This document shows positions 49,999-60,073 of a stretch of 64,000 nt of DNA, in pieces. The notes below the pieces were generated by a model that saw only the letters and a list, made by a program, of their open reading frames with translations, was not told the DNA's origin and ran no database searches. The stretch is from an uncultured Clostridia bacterium (lineage in GTDB: Bacteria > Bacillota > Clostridia > Christensenellales > Borkfalkiaceae), in NCBI GenBank assembly GCA_944354265.1, contig CALVPX010000004.1:18538-82537 (forward strand), written 5' to 3'. How positions within the stretch are numbered: the first letter of the stretch is position 1; each line of letters opens with the position of its first letter. Both the position numbers and the translations under genes were made by a program.

Positions 49999-51122
49999 AA
50001 CTTACAACAGCAGGCGAATCGCACGGCAAGACGCTGATAGGCATTATTGAAGGTCTGCCTTCAAACCTCCCCGTGGATATTGAGTTTATCAACAGTTACC
50101 TTGCCCTCCGCCAAAGCGGTTACGGCCGCGGCGGCAGGCAAAAGATAGAGAGCGATAAAATAGAAATACTGTCCGGCGTGCGCAACCGCCTCACTTTGGG
50201 CAGCCCGTTAGCATTTCAGATAGTCAATCGCGATTACGCAAATTGGCAGCCCTACATGGCTCCGGAGGGAGCCGACGTATCGCAGAGGCGCCTCACGAAG
50301 GTTCGCCCCGGCCATGCCGACCTTACGGGCATCATCAAGTACGACCAAACCGATGCGCGCAATATCCTTGAGCGCGCAAGCGCAAGGGAAACGGCCGTCC
50401 GCGTGGCGGCGGGCGCCATAGCCATGTGCTATTTAAAAGAGCTCGGCGTTGAGATAAGCGGTTATGTAAGGTGCGTCTGCGGCATAGAGGACGACAACAC
50501 ATATTCCTTTGAACAGCTGCCCGCGGCAAAAAGTCAGCCGCTGTTTATGCTCAACGAAGGCTTGCAGCAAAAGGCCATGGTGCTTATCGACGAGCTCAAG
50601 GCCAACGGTGACACCGCGGGAGGCATAGTTGAAATACGCGTCAAAGGCTTAAAGAGCGGCTTTGGCAGTTGCATGCAGTATTCTACCAAGCTTGACGCCA
50701 TTTTGTGCTCGGCTATGATGAGCGTGCAGGCCATAAAGGGCGTGGAGGTAGGCATGGGCTTTAATGCCGCCCGCAACCGCGGCTCTGCCGTTCACGACCA
50801 AATCTATTTGGAAAACGGAAAGTATACTCGTTCGTCCAACAATGCCGGCGGCATAGAGGGCGGAATGTCCAACGGCGAGGAAATTGTTCTCCGCGCCGCC
50901 ATGAAGCCCATTCCCACGCTGATGAAGGGTCTGAATACCGTCGACACGGCAACAGGCCTTCCCGCTAAGGCGGCAGGCGAGCGCAGCGACGTAGCGGCAA
51001 TCTGCGCCTGCGAAGTTATTTTAGAGAGCGTTGTTGCAACCGCGCTTTCACAGATCGTGGCCGAACGCCTCGGCGGCGATAACATGAGGGAGGTAAAGGA
51101 GCGGTATTCCCGCTTGCCCTGA
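49995..51122 (+). CDS. aroC: Chorismate synthase
   Basis: 375 residues. AGESHGKTLIGIIEGLPSN, RRQSGYGRG-type segment LRQSGYGRGGR, RPGHADLTGIIKY, RASARETAVRVAAGA and NNAGGIEGGMSNGE are all family signatures, including FMN-binding positions. It converts EPSP to chorismate. It starts the aro cluster and is translationally coupled to the MBL-like gene. Confidence 0.97.
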   Translation: MKLTTAGESHGKTLIGIIEGLPSNLPVDIEFINSYLALRQSGYGRGGRQKIESDKIEILSGVRNRLTLGSPLAFQIVNRDYANWQPYMAPEGADVSQRRLTKVRPGHADLTGIIKYDQTDARNILERASARETAVRVAAGAIAMCYLKELGVEISGYVRCVCGIEDDNTYSFEQLPAAKSQPLFMLNEGLQQKAMVLIDELKANGDTAGGIVEIRVKGLKSGFGSCMQYSTKLDAILCSAMMSVQAIKGVEVGMGFNAARNRGSAVHDQIYLENGKYTRSSNNAGGIEGGMSNGEEIVLRAAMKPIPTLMKGLNTVDTATGLPAKAAGERSDVAAICACEVILESVVATALSQIVAERLGGDNMREVKERYSRLP

Positions 51123-51126
51123 TGAT

Positions 51127-52194
51127 ATGAAAACTATAACCATAAACACGCCTTCGTGCAACAGCGTAATCTATTGCGGCAACGGCGCATTTGTAGAGCG
51201 CACAGCCCTTTTGAAGGACAAAAAGCTCTTTATCATTACAGATTCAAACGTATATAAGCTGTATAAAAGCCATATTGAGAGCGCCTTTGGCGACAGCCCT
51301 GCATATGTGTTGCCTGCGGGCGAGCGCAGCAAAAATTATCATCAGCTGCTAAAAATATTGTCCGCCATGCTTAAGGCGGGCGTGACCCGTTCGTCCACCG
51401 TCGTCGCCTTCGGCGGCGGGGTAGTGGGCGACATTGCAGGACTCGCCGCTTCGCTGTACATGCGAGGCGTCAACCTGATACAGATTCCTACGACTCTTCT
51501 GTCGCAGGTAGACAGTTCGGTCGGCGGCAAGACGGCTGTCGACTTCGAGGGGGTCAAAAATATTATCGGTGCCTTTTATCAGCCGTATGAAGTCATAGTC
51601 GACCCGCTCTTTCTGCGCACCCTGCCCCGCCGCGAACTGCGCTGCGGTTTGGGGGAAATAATAAAGTACGGCGCGCTCGACTCGGGCATTTACCGCAAGC
51701 TGATTGAAAACAAGAACACCATCTTTTCCGAACAGTTCATGGAGGGCATAACGTACGACTGCATCGCCCACAAGGCAGAAGTCGTCACTGCGGACGAGCG
51801 CGACACGGGCGGCAAAAGAAAAACTTTGAACCTCGGACACACCACGGGGCACGCCTTTGAACTTTACTACAAACGCAAATCCCACGGCGAATTCGTGCTC
51901 ATCGGCATGTACTACGAAATTTATATTGCCAAGCGCTTAGGCATGTGCGATGCGGCATATGCGGACACGCTGATAGATCTCATAAAAAGGGTAATCAAAA
52001 ATGTTCCCGCCTATGAGGATGCTTCCAAGGCGGCGCAGTTTGCCAAGTTCGATAAGAAAAATACACAGGTCTCGCGCATATCGCTCATCGCGCCCAAATG
52101 CGAGGGCGAAAGCGTGGAAATTACTCTGCCTGCGGAGCAATACTGCAAGCTCATTGAGGATTGCAGCGCATATTTACAGGAGAACAAAGCATGA
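51127..52194 (+). CDS. aroB: 3-Dehydroquinate synthase
   Basis: 355 residues. Motifs AFGGGVVGDIAGLAASLYMRG, IPTTLLSQVDSSVGGKTAV, GLGEIIKYGAL and LNLGHTTGHAFE (metal His) are intact. It makes 3-dehydroquinate from DAHP using NAD and a divalent metal. No DAHP synthase gene is in the window. It overlaps aroE by ATGA. Confidence 0.96.
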   Translation: MKTITINTPSCNSVIYCGNGAFVERTALLKDKKLFIITDSNVYKLYKSHIESAFGDSPAYVLPAGERSKNYHQLLKILSAMLKAGVTRSSTVVAFGGGVVGDIAGLAASLYMRGVNLIQIPTTLLSQVDSSVGGKTAVDFEGVKNIIGAFYQPYEVIVDPLFLRTLPRRELRCGLGEIIKYGALDSGIYRKLIENKNTIFSEQFMEGITYDCIAHKAEVVTADERDTGGKRKTLNLGHTTGHAFELYYKRKSHGEFVLIGMYYEIYIAKRLGMCDAAYADTLIDLIKRVIKNVPAYEDASKAAQFAKFDKKNTQVSRISLIAPKCEGESVEITLPAEQYCKLIEDCSAYLQENKA

Positions 52195-52985
52195 AATTAG
52201 CTGTTATCGGCAAGGACGTGTCCAAATCGGACAGCCCCAAAATGCACTCATTCATCGCCCGCAATATGGGCAATGAAATTACATACGACGCGATATCCGT
52301 CCCCGAGGACGCATTCCCCAATTGGATTAATTCAATAATCTCCCGTTACGACGGCTTTAACGTCACAATTCCCTATAAGCTCGCCGTAATGCCCTATTTA
52401 AAGGACATCTGCGGCGACGCCTCTCTCTTCGGTGCGGTCAACACAGTCAGGTGTTCCGATATGTCGGGACACAATACCGACGGCCTCGGCTTTATGCTCA
52501 TGCTCAAAAACAACGGCGTGGAGGCGGACGGCAAAAAGGTGTTGCTCCTCGGCGCAGGCGGCGCGGGCAGGGCGGTTGCGCAAAAACTTGTTCAGGGCGG
52601 CGCCCAAGTGTACGTCTATGACCGTAACATCTCAAGTGCCGAGGCTCTCAAGGCCGACTGCCCTCAGGCTAACGTGCTCGAAGAAGTCATCCCCGCCGAC
52701 TACGATATTGCAATTAATGCAACGGGCGTGGGCATGCACAAGAGCGAGGGACTGTCGCCCGTCGGCGAGGACGTGCTCGCGCGTGTAACCGTCGCTGTCG
52801 ACCTCATATATGTCCCTGCGGAGAGCAAGTTTTTATCCATAGCGCGGGAACTCGGCAAGCAGGCAATTAACGGTCAGGCCATGCTTTTCTATCAGGCGTA
52901 TTATGCGGAGTGCATATATTTTGATGTGCAGCCCGACGAAGCGCAGGCAAAGCAACTTTTCCTCAAATACTTAAAGGAAGATTAA
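52191..52985 (+). CDS. aroE: Shikimate dehydrogenase
   Basis: 264 residues from ATG 52191, with AGGAG 8 bases upstream. Substrate site SKSDSPKMHSF (SxS/xxHN equivalent), FNVTIPYK catalytic Lys, AVNTVR, NTDGLGF, and the NADP loop LLGAGGAGRAVAQKL; C-terminal NGQAMLFYQ. It reduces 3-dehydroshikimate to shikimate. The usual SPS start is S-D-S-P here. Confidence 0.94.
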   Translation: MKLAVIGKDVSKSDSPKMHSFIARNMGNEITYDAISVPEDAFPNWINSIISRYDGFNVTIPYKLAVMPYLKDICGDASLFGAVNTVRCSDMSGHNTDGLGFMLMLKNNGVEADGKKVLLLGAGGAGRAVAQKLVQGGAQVYVYDRNISSAEALKADCPQANVLEEVIPADYDIAINATGVGMHKSEGLSPVGEDVLARVTVAVDLIYVPAESKFLSIARELGKQAINGQAMLFYQAYYAECIYFDVQPDEAQAKQLFLKYLKED

Positions 52986-52989
52986 CTTT

Positions 52990-53409
52990 ATGAAATTTTT
53001 GTTTATTAACGGCGTCAACCTCAATATGACGGGCAGGCGCGAAAAGGGTGTCTACGGCACGCGCACATTAGAGGACATCAATAAAGGCATAGCCGCCCAT
53101 TTCAAGGGCGACGAGTGTGTATTTTATCAAAGCAATATAGAGGGAGAAATCTGCTCCCGTCTGCACGCCGCTGCCGATGAGGGCTTCGACGGCATAATTC
53201 TCAATGCGGGCGCGTTTACGCACTACAGCTACGCCATCCGCGACGCCATTTCATCGATAGATACCCCCGTGATAGAGGTGCACATGTCAAATGTGCACGC
53301 GCGCGATGAGTTCCGCCACACATCCGTAATCTCCGCCGTCTGCAGAGGAGTAATCGCGGGCTTCGGTGCAAACAGTTACATTTTAGCGGCAGAGAGCTTT
53401 AAGCTATGA
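52990..53409 (+). CDS. aroQ: 3-Dehydroquinate dehydratase, type II
   Basis: 139 residues. Family features: INGVNLNMTGRREKGVYGT, FYQSNIEGEI (Q-S-N-x-E-G), ILNAGAFTHYSYAIRDA and IEVHMSNVHARDEFRHTS. The catalytic Tyr is in VYGT and the His in EVHMSN. It dehydrates 3-dehydroquinate. It overlaps aroK by ATGA. Confidence 0.95.
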   Translation: MKFLFINGVNLNMTGRREKGVYGTRTLEDINKGIAAHFKGDECVFYQSNIEGEICSRLHAAADEGFDGIILNAGAFTHYSYAIRDAISSIDTPVIEVHMSNVHARDEFRHTSVISAVCRGVIAGFGANSYILAAESFKL

Positions 53410-53906
53410 ATATAGTGCTCTGCGGAATGATGGGCAGCGGAAAGACGACCGTCGCCCGAGAAATCAGTGAGACGTACAACCTCGTTTGGGTTGATACCGA
53501 CGAGGAGATAGTCAAGGAATACGGCGAAATCAACGGCATCTTTGCCGACCGCGGCGAAGAGGGCTTCCGCGACATAGAGAGTTCTGTCACAAAAAAGGTG
53601 GCTGAAAGTTACAATAACGCCGTCATTTCTCTCGGCGGGGGGTGTGTGCTCCGCCAATGCAATGTGCAATATCTCAAACAGACGGGAAAAATTTTCTACC
53701 TCCGCACCTCTCCGGAGGTAGTTATTTCACGCATAAAGGGCGACACTACCCGCCCGCTTCTGCAGGGCGATCTTGAGGAGCGCGTGCGCACAATTTCCGC
53801 CGCCCGCTCGGCAATTTACGAGGCTGCCGCCGATTACATAATAGACACCGACGACAAGTCGGCAAAGTGTATAGCAAAAATTATAATGGAGCAGATGCAG
53901 GCATGA
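53406..53906 (+). CDS. aroK: Shikimate kinase
   Basis: 166 residues. P-loop GMMGSGKTTVARE, VDTDEEIVKEYGEINGIF (D-x-D shikimate site), FRDIESSV, SLGGGCVLR and RPLLQGDLEERVRT (lid). It phosphorylates shikimate. EPSP synthase (aroA) is not in this cluster. It overlaps the next gene by ATGA. Confidence 0.95.
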   Translation: MNIVLCGMMGSGKTTVAREISETYNLVWVDTDEEIVKEYGEINGIFADRGEEGFRDIESSVTKKVAESYNNAVISLGGGCVLRQCNVQYLKQTGKIFYLRTSPEVVISRIKGDTTRPLLQGDLEERVRTISAARSAIYEAAADYIIDTDDKSAKCIAKIIMEQMQA

Positions 53907-54628
53907 AAACTGTGCTGATTACAGGCGGAACAAAGGGAATAGGCAAGGCAATAGCGCAGCGCTTTCTTGAGTCGGGGTACGAGGTCATTCTCAATTACTG
54001 TCACGACGAGGATGCGGCCATAGCTACCCAAAATGAGTTCAATGAGCTCGATTATTGTCCCGTCTTGATGCGCGCCGACGTCTCCGACGAGGCGCAGGTC
54101 AAAGATATGTTCGCCGAAATTTTTCGCATTTTCGGCGGTTTGGACGTGCTCGTCAACAACGCCGGCATCTCAAAGGTCAACGTCATTCAGGATACCACCC
54201 TCGCCGATTGGGAGGAGGTCATGGGCGTAAACCTGCGCGGGGTATTTCTGTGTAGCCGCGAAGCCGCCCGCCTCATGATCTCTGCGGGACGGGGCACAAT
54301 AGTTAACATTGCCTCAATATGGGGTGAAGTGGGCGCTAGCTGCGAGGTGGCCTATTCGGCTACAAAGGGCGGCGTCATCGCCTTCACCAAGGCGCTCGCC
54401 AAGGAACTCGCTCCCTCGCATATATCAGTCAACTGCATTTCTCCGGGCGTCATAGACACCGAAATGAATTCAAATTTAACTGCGGACGAAGTGGAGGATT
54501 TAATCAATCAGATACCCCTCGGAAGGCTTGGCAGCGGCGAGGACGTCGCATCTGCCGTACTCTTTGCGGCAGAGAGCAGCTATATCACGGGCGAAGTCAT
54601 CTCCGTCGGGGGCGGTTTTGCTAAATAA
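53903..54628 (+). CDS. fabG: FabG-like short-chain dehydrogenase
   Basis: 241 residues from ATG 53903: ITGGTKGIGKAIAQRF, ADVSDE, LVNNAGISKVN, the Ser-Tyr-Lys site NIASIWGEVG...AYSATKGG, and NCISPGVIDTEMN. It is closest to 3-oxoacyl-ACP reductase by pattern. Its position at the end of the aro operon, rather than in a fab cluster, means the substrate is not certain. Confidence 0.85.
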   Translation: MKTVLITGGTKGIGKAIAQRFLESGYEVILNYCHDEDAAIATQNEFNELDYCPVLMRADVSDEAQVKDMFAEIFRIFGGLDVLVNNAGISKVNVIQDTTLADWEEVMGVNLRGVFLCSREAARLMISAGRGTIVNIASIWGEVGASCEVAYSATKGGVIAFTKALAKELAPSHISVNCISPGVIDTEMNSNLTADEVEDLINQIPLGRLGSGEDVASAVLFAAESSYITGEVISVGGGFAK

Positions 54629-54707
54629 TCGCCAAAGCGGGATATTTTTTAAATACTTTGTCAAAAATAAAGGAAATTTTTAAATTTTTTCGTATATAAA
54701 GGTTGTA

Positions 54708-55730
54708 ATGGAAAAGAACGTGCGCACAAGGACATACGAAAACGAAAAGCTCACCCTTTCGCGCTATGCCGCCCTTTCGTGCAATACTAAGGGCAGGAAG
54801 CGTGAGGAGGAGCCCTGCGCCATGCGCACCGATTACCAGCGCGACCGCGACAGAATAATTTACTGCAAAGCCTTTGCGCGCTTAAAGAACAAGACACAGG
54901 TGTTCTTTTCGCCCGAAGGCGATCATTATGTAACGCGGCTGACGCACACCTTGGATGTCGCTCAGATCGCTCGTTCAATAGCCCGCGCCTTAAGGCTCAA
55001 CGAGGACCTCACCGAAGCTATCGCTTTGGGTCACGACCTCGGACATACGCCCTTCGGGCACAGCGGCGAACGCATACTCAATAAACTTTCGCCGAGCGGC
55101 TTTCGCCACAATGAACAGTCCGTCAGGGTAGTAGATGTGCTCGAAAAGGACGGAAAAGGGCTCAATCTGACGCACGAGGTGCGCGACGGAATTTTAAATC
55201 ACAACGGCGACAATGCCGAAACTTTAGAGGGCAGGTGCGTTCACCTCGCCGACAGGATTGCCTATATAAATCACGACCTCAACGACGCCATCCGTGCGGG
55301 GGTCTTAAAGGCGGGCGACGTGCCTGAAGATATTGTAGCCGTGCTTGGCTCAACCTCGCGCGAACGCATAAACACTGCAGTCACTTCGGTGTGGCGCAAC
55401 AGTGCGGACAAGCCATATGTCGCCATGGAGGAGAACATAAAGGTTGCAAGCGACAAGTTGCGCGCGTTTATGTTCGAGCGCGTGTACCGCACGAAGTACG
55501 CCATGGGCGAGGAGGAAAAGGCAGAGCGCATGCTCTCCGAAATGTATTACTACTTCGTAGGCAATCCCCACAAGCTACCCGAAATTTACCGCACCATTGC
55601 CGAAAACGAGGGCGCCGACCGCGCCGTGTGCGACTACATATCGTCTATGACCGACCGCTATGCGGTACATATTTTCAACACGATCTTCGTCCCCAAGGGA
55701 TGGACGTTCTTTGACGAATTAGGCGACTGA
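54708..55730 (+). CDS. dgt: Deoxyguanosinetriphosphate triphosphohydrolase-like protein
   Basis: 340 residues. HD-domain metal motifs TRLTHTLDVAQIARSIAR (H) and ALGHDLGHTPFGHSGE (HD), plus a later ADRIAYINHDLNDA. It hydrolyses dNTPs to nucleoside and triphosphate in related proteins. TATAAA ends 7 bases before the ATG and no strong RBS is present, so leaderless translation is possible. It opens the dgt-dnaG-rpoD cluster typical of clostridia. Confidence 0.9.
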   Translation: MEKNVRTRTYENEKLTLSRYAALSCNTKGRKREEEPCAMRTDYQRDRDRIIYCKAFARLKNKTQVFFSPEGDHYVTRLTHTLDVAQIARSIARALRLNEDLTEAIALGHDLGHTPFGHSGERILNKLSPSGFRHNEQSVRVVDVLEKDGKGLNLTHEVRDGILNHNGDNAETLEGRCVHLADRIAYINHDLNDAIRAGVLKAGDVPEDIVAVLGSTSRERINTAVTSVWRNSADKPYVAMEENIKVASDKLRAFMFERVYRTKYAMGEEEKAERMLSEMYYYFVGNPHKLPEIYRTIAENEGADRAVCDYISSMTDRYAVHIFNTIFVPKGWTFFDELGD

Positions 55731-55758
55731 CAGCGCGGCAACTATTTTAAGGAGATAT

Positions 55759-57552
55759 ATGCCCGGTTTAGACCAAGACTTTTTAAGGACGTTAAAGGAC
55801 AAACTTAATATTGTCGATGTGGCGAGCGGGTATTTTTCGCTTGAAAAGCGCGGCACTAACTATTGGGCGTGCTGTCCCTTTCACCATGAAAAAACGGCAT
55901 CATTCTCCGTCAACGAAAGCGGGCAGTTTTATCATTGCTTCGGGTGCGGGGCATCGGGCGACGTCATAAAGCTTGTCTCAGAGATGGAGTCGTTGGACTT
56001 CATGGATACGGTAAAGCTGTTGTGCGAGCGTGCGGGGCTTCAGATGCCGCAGACGGCGGCCGATAATCGCCGCACTGCCGAAAATAAGCGCCGCCGCGAT
56101 ACCATTTTAAAGATAATGAACGATTGCGCGCATTTTTATCTCGACAATCTCAATTCGGGTAAGGCCGACGCGCACATACAGTACATACTCAACCGCAGAA
56201 TACCTTCGGGAGTAGTCCGTTCGTTCGGTTTGGGGGCAAGCCTCAATTTTTACGATTTGCCCGCGTTCCTCCTGAGAAAGGGCTATTCAAAGCAGGATAT
56301 TTTGGACAGCGGCACCGTGAACGAAGTTGACGGCCGCCTCGTCGACGCGCAGGGCGGCAGGCTCATCTTTCCAATAATAAACGCCTTGGACGAAGTTGTC
56401 GCTTTCGGCGGCAGAGTGCTCAAAAAGACTGATTTTGCAAAATATAAGAATACCAAGGAAACTGTGGTATTCAACAAAAGCAAGACGCTTTACAACATAA
56501 ATCTTTTAAAAAAGCTCAAAAGAAGCCAAACTATTAAAGAAGTAATAATGGTCGAAGGCTACATGGACACGATTTCCCTGTATTCTTCCGGTTTCAAAAA
56601 TGTTGTTGCAAGTATGGGCACTTCGCTCACGCAGGATCAGGCGCGCCTGATAAAGAGGTACACCGATACCGTTTTGATTTCCTATGACGGCGACGCCGCA
56701 GGTCAAAAGGCAAACCTGCGCGGGTTGGATATTTTAAAGGGCGAAGGGCTAAATGTAAAAGTCGTTCCCCTGCCCGAGGGGCTCGACCCCGACGATGTAA
56801 TAAAGCAGCAGGGAGCGGAGGGGTATCAAAAATGTCTCGACGTGGCAATGCCGCTGATAGATTATAAGCTTCTCATCTTGGAACGGTCGTTCGATCTGAC
56901 CAAAACGGAGGACAAACGCCGCTACGTTGCTGAAGCCATAAGGCTGATAAAGACAGCAGACAGCGCCGCCGAGCAGGAGGACTTGCTCAAAAAACTGCGC
57001 GACAAAACGGGCTACACATACGAAAGTCTGAACCGCGACCTCGCCTCGGCGCCAAGTCAGCTCGAAATTAAGAGCGACAAGCGTGAGGAGCGCGCCGACA
57101 ACGCAACGGCGTCTTTAAAGGCCTCGCGCTTTGTCATTGCAAGCTATCTTTTCGGTGCCGACTACACAAAGGATACAGATATACGCGAAATTCCGTTCAC
57201 AAACGATATCCACGCCATTCTCGCCAAATACATACTGTCCAAGCGGCTGATGGAGGAGCGCATACACCTGAGCGAAATCTTTGAATTTTTTGAAGAAAAT
57301 TCGCCCGAATATGAGGAGCTTTCGCGCATACTCGATTATTCCGACGGCGCCGGCTTTTCAGGTGAAGTTGCCGAGAAATATTTTTTTGACAGCATAATAA
57401 AATTAAAAAAGGACTTTATCGATGGGGAAATCAGCGAATTATCGCAAAAAATATCTGCCGTTCCCGACATCGGTGAACGAAAATCCTATGCGGAGCGCAT
57501 CAACGAACTCCTTAAACAAAAGGAAAAACTAAAACACGGAGCACAATCATGA
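55759..57552 (+). CDS. dnaG: DNA primase
   Basis: 597 residues. N-terminal zinc finger [14 protein letters not shown]...[11 protein letters not shown] (C39, H42, C60, C63), RNA-polymerase-like core, TOPRIM motifs [14 protein letters not shown] and [12 protein letters not shown], and a helicase-binding C-terminal helical domain. It primes lagging-strand replication. RBS AAGGAG. It overlaps rpoD by ATGA. Confidence 0.97.
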   Translation: MPGLDQDFLRTLKDKLNIVDVASGYFSLEKRGTNYWACCPFHHEKTASFSVNESGQFYHCFGCGASGDVIKLVSEMESLDFMDTVKLLCERAGLQMPQTAADNRRTAENKRRRDTILKIMNDCAHFYLDNLNSGKADAHIQYILNRRIPSGVVRSFGLGASLNFYDLPAFLLRKGYSKQDILDSGTVNEVDGRLVDAQGGRLIFPIINALDEVVAFGGRVLKKTDFAKYKNTKETVVFNKSKTLYNINLLKKLKRSQTIKEVIMVEGYMDTISLYSSGFKNVVASMGTSLTQDQARLIKRYTDTVLISYDGDAAGQKANLRGLDILKGEGLNVKVVPLPEGLDPDDVIKQQGAEGYQKCLDVAMPLIDYKLLILERSFDLTKTEDKRRYVAEAIRLIKTADSAAEQEDLLKKLRDKTGYTYESLNRDLASAPSQLEIKSDKREERADNATASLKASRFVIASYLFGADYTKDTDIREIPFTNDIHAILAKYILSKRLMEERIHLSEIFEFFEENSPEYEELSRILDYSDGAGFSGEVAEKYFFDSIIKLKKDFIDGEISELSQKISAVPDIGERKSYAERINELLKQKEKLKHGAQS

Positions 57553-58607
57553 ATCTGTCAGATCAGAAACTGAATGAAATTTTAAAAAAGATTATTGAAG
57601 ACCATCAGGCAAAGGGCTCTATAACAACCAACAGTCTGTGCGATATAATGGAAAAATACGAAACTACGCCCAATCAGATGGACTATGTCTACAAGTCCAT
57701 CGCAGAGGCAGGTATTCAGATAATCGACGAGGCCGAAAGGGACAACGAACTCTACGAACAGGCCCTTTCAGATATCGGTCTTGATGATCCCGTAAAGATG
57801 TATCTTAAGGACATCGGCCGCGTTCCGCTCCTTTCCGCCGACGACGAAATAGAGCTCGCCCGCAGAATGCAGGAGGGCGATGAGGAGGCCAAAAAGAAGC
57901 TTTCCGAAGCCAACCTGCGCCTCGTCGTGTCAATCGCAAAGCGCTATGTCGGCCGCGGCATGCTCTTTCTCGACCTCATTCAGGAGGGCAATCTAGGCCT
58001 CATGAAGGCGGTGGAAAAGTTCGACTATCAGAAGGGCTTCAAATTTTCCACATATGCAACGTGGTGGATAAGGCAGGCCATAACCCGCGCCATTGCCGAT
58101 CAGGCACGCACGATTCGTATTCCCGTGCACATGGTCGAAACCATAAACAAGCTCACCCGCGTTTCGCGCATTTTGCTGCAGAAGTACGGCCGCGAGCCCA
58201 CTCCCGCGGAGATCGCTCAGGAGATGAACATCTCCGAAGAGCGCGTGCGTGAAATTCAGAAGATAGCTCAGGATCCCGTTTCTCTCGAAACGCCCATAGG
58301 CGAAGAGGAGGATTCGCACCTCGGCGACTTTATTGAAGATGACCGCGCCGTCACTCCTTCGGACAGCGTGTCGTCAACTATGCTCAAGGAAACTTTGCTC
58401 TCCGTCCTCAACAGCCTTACCCCGCGTGAGGAAAAGGTTCTCCGTCTCCGCTACGGCGTAGACGACGGCAGACCCCGCACCTTGGAGGAAGTGGGCAAGG
58501 AATTCAACGTCACCCGTGAGCGTATCCGCCAGATAGAGGCAAAGGCGCTTCGCAAGCTGCGTCATCCCTCGCGCTCCAAGCACCTTAAAGACTTCCTCGA
58601 TACCTGA
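57549..58607 (+). CDS. rpoD: Primary RNA polymerase sigma factor SigA/RpoD
   Basis: 352 residues. Region 1.2 [18 protein letters not shown], region 2 [20 protein letters not shown] and [18 protein letters not shown] (2.3-2.4), region 3 [10 protein letters not shown], and region 4 [19 protein letters not shown]. Region 1.1 is short. The many TTGACA/TATAAT promoters in the window are its expected targets. It overlaps dnaG and trmK at its two ends. Confidence 0.98.
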   Translation: MNLSDQKLNEILKKIIEDHQAKGSITTNSLCDIMEKYETTPNQMDYVYKSIAEAGIQIIDEAERDNELYEQALSDIGLDDPVKMYLKDIGRVPLLSADDEIELARRMQEGDEEAKKKLSEANLRLVVSIAKRYVGRGMLFLDLIQEGNLGLMKAVEKFDYQKGFKFSTYATWWIRQAITRAIADQARTIRIPVHMVETINKLTRVSRILLQKYGREPTPAEIAQEMNISEERVREIQKIAQDPVSLETPIGEEEDSHLGDFIEDDRAVTPSDSVSSTMLKETLLSVLNSLTPREEKVLRLRYGVDDGRPRTLEEVGKEFNVTRERIRQIEAKALRKLRHPSRSKHLKDFLDT

Positions 58608-59278
58608 TGAGGCAAAAAACTTTCGGCGGCGAGGGGGGAAGGATACCCCAAATCTGCGCCCGCCTGCAAAAATGCTCGGTATTTGCCGACGTCGGTTGCG
58701 ACCACGGCTATTGCGCGCAGTACATGTTACAAAGCAACCTGTGCGAAAGAGCAATCATCTCGGATATCAGTCAGAAAAGTTTGAATAAGGCGGTAAAATT
58801 GCTCTCCGACTATGCCGCTCAGGGGCGTCTTAGCGCCGTCTGTTGCGACGGGCTTAGCAAGGTGGAGGGCGCCGACCTCGTGCTTATCGCCGGAATGGGC
58901 GGAGAGGAGATAGTTAAAATTTTGAAGGATGGGTATATTCCGCCCGCCTTTGTCTTTCAGCCCATGAAAAATGCCGACCTTCTCCGTGCATACCTCATTG
59001 AAAACGGGTGCGCTATCGAAGAGGACGGCATATTTAAAGACAACAAATTTTATTTTATAATTAAGGGTCGCGCGCACGGCGGTACGCCCGCGTATTCGCA
59101 AGCGGCTCTGTCCTTCGGCAGGGACAGCCTCGGCAATCCTTTGCTAAAGGAATATCTTTCGCAAGAAATTGACAAGACGCAAGCTTACTTAAACAGCAGG
59201 ATGAGCGAACAAAACCGCTCTGCTCTCAATTCAAAGCTTGCTTTTTTAAAGGGGGTACATAGCGGTGAAATTACTTGA
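58607..59278 (+). CDS. trmK: tRNA (adenine-N1)-methyltransferase TrmK
   Basis: 223 residues. SAM-binding FADVGCDHGYCAQYML, ISDISQKSL, and the catalytic-region ADLVLIAGMGGEEIVKIL plus LQPMKNADLLRAYL-type segment. TrmK methylates A22 of tRNA in Gram-positive bacteria. It starts within the rpoD stop (TGATG), a conserved rpoD-trmK coupling. It overlaps the next gene by 14 bases. Confidence 0.93.
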   Translation: MRQKTFGGEGGRIPQICARLQKCSVFADVGCDHGYCAQYMLQSNLCERAIISDISQKSLNKAVKLLSDYAAQGRLSAVCCDGLSKVEGADLVLIAGMGGEEIVKILKDGYIPPAFVFQPMKNADLLRAYLIENGCAIEEDGIFKDNKFYFIIKGRAHGGTPAYSQAALSFGRDSLGNPLLKEYLSQEIDKTQAYLNSRMSEQNRSALNSKLAFLKGVHSGEIT

Positions 59279-60056
59279 CGCTTTTAAAATAATCGAAGAA
59301 CAGGCGGCGCCCGTCGCTCTCAGCGACGAACTCTGCAAAAAATATGACCATTACGACAACAGCGGCATAATTCTTGAAAACGAAGGGCAAATAAACGGCG
59401 TGCTGTTTTCCCTCGATTTTACCACCGACGCCGCAGCCGAAGCCGTAAAGCGGGGGTGCAACCTGATAGTTACGCACCACCCCGCCATATACCACGGCAT
59501 GCGCAGAATCACGCCGTCGGACGACCTGATTTCGCAGGCTCTCGTTCTTTGCGTTAAGAATAATATAGGCGTCATCTCTATGCATCTCAATTTCGACAGC
59601 GCCCCTCAGGGTATAGATTACTATCTCATGAAGGGCCTCGGCGGAACGCAGGCGGACGGGCTGCTCAATCCTCTCTCTTCGGGAGGATACGGCAGAATAT
59701 ACGACATCAAGCCCATCGCATTCAAAGAGTTTGTAAAGCGCACCATGAAAAATTTTGAGACCCGCCGTTGCTTTGCCTATGGCGATGATGAGCGCATTAT
59801 CAAAAGGGTCGCGTCGTTCTGCGGCGCGGGCTGCAGTGAAGATGCGGCAGGCCTTGCAATCAAAGGCGGGGCAGATGTGTTAGTATCTGCAGATATAGCC
59901 CACCATATGATAACGGGGCTGTACTATAACAATGTCAATGTTGTTCAGCTTACCCATTATGCTTCGGAAGTCTACGGCTTCAAGCGAATAGCAAAAACAC
60001 TTGCGCCTTCTTTCGGCGTTCCGGTCTGCGTCTATGTCGACGCGCAACTCATGTAA
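59265..60056 (+). CDS. Nif3-like dinuclear metal centre protein
   Basis: 263 residues, GTG start. VTHHPAIYHGMRRI and VISMHLNFDSAPQGIDYYL are the two N-terminal metal motifs; the C-terminal half holds GADVLVSADIAHHMI and VNVVQLTHYASE with further ligands. The YqfO-type central insert (PII-like) is absent, so this is the short form. Family members are annotated as GTP cyclohydrolase 1 type 2 homologues, but the cellular role is not established. Confidence 0.9.
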   Translation: MKLLDAFKIIEEQAAPVALSDELCKKYDHYDNSGIILENEGQINGVLFSLDFTTDAAAEAVKRGCNLIVTHHPAIYHGMRRITPSDDLISQALVLCVKNNIGVISMHLNFDSAPQGIDYYLMKGLGGTQADGLLNPLSSGGYGRIYDIKPIAFKEFVKRTMKNFETRRCFAYGDDERIIKRVASFCGAGCSEDAAGLAIKGGADVLVSADIAHHMITGLYYNNVNVVQLTHYASEVYGFKRIAKTLAPSFGVPVCVYVDAQLM

Positions 60057-60073
60057 CAACAAGGAGATTTATT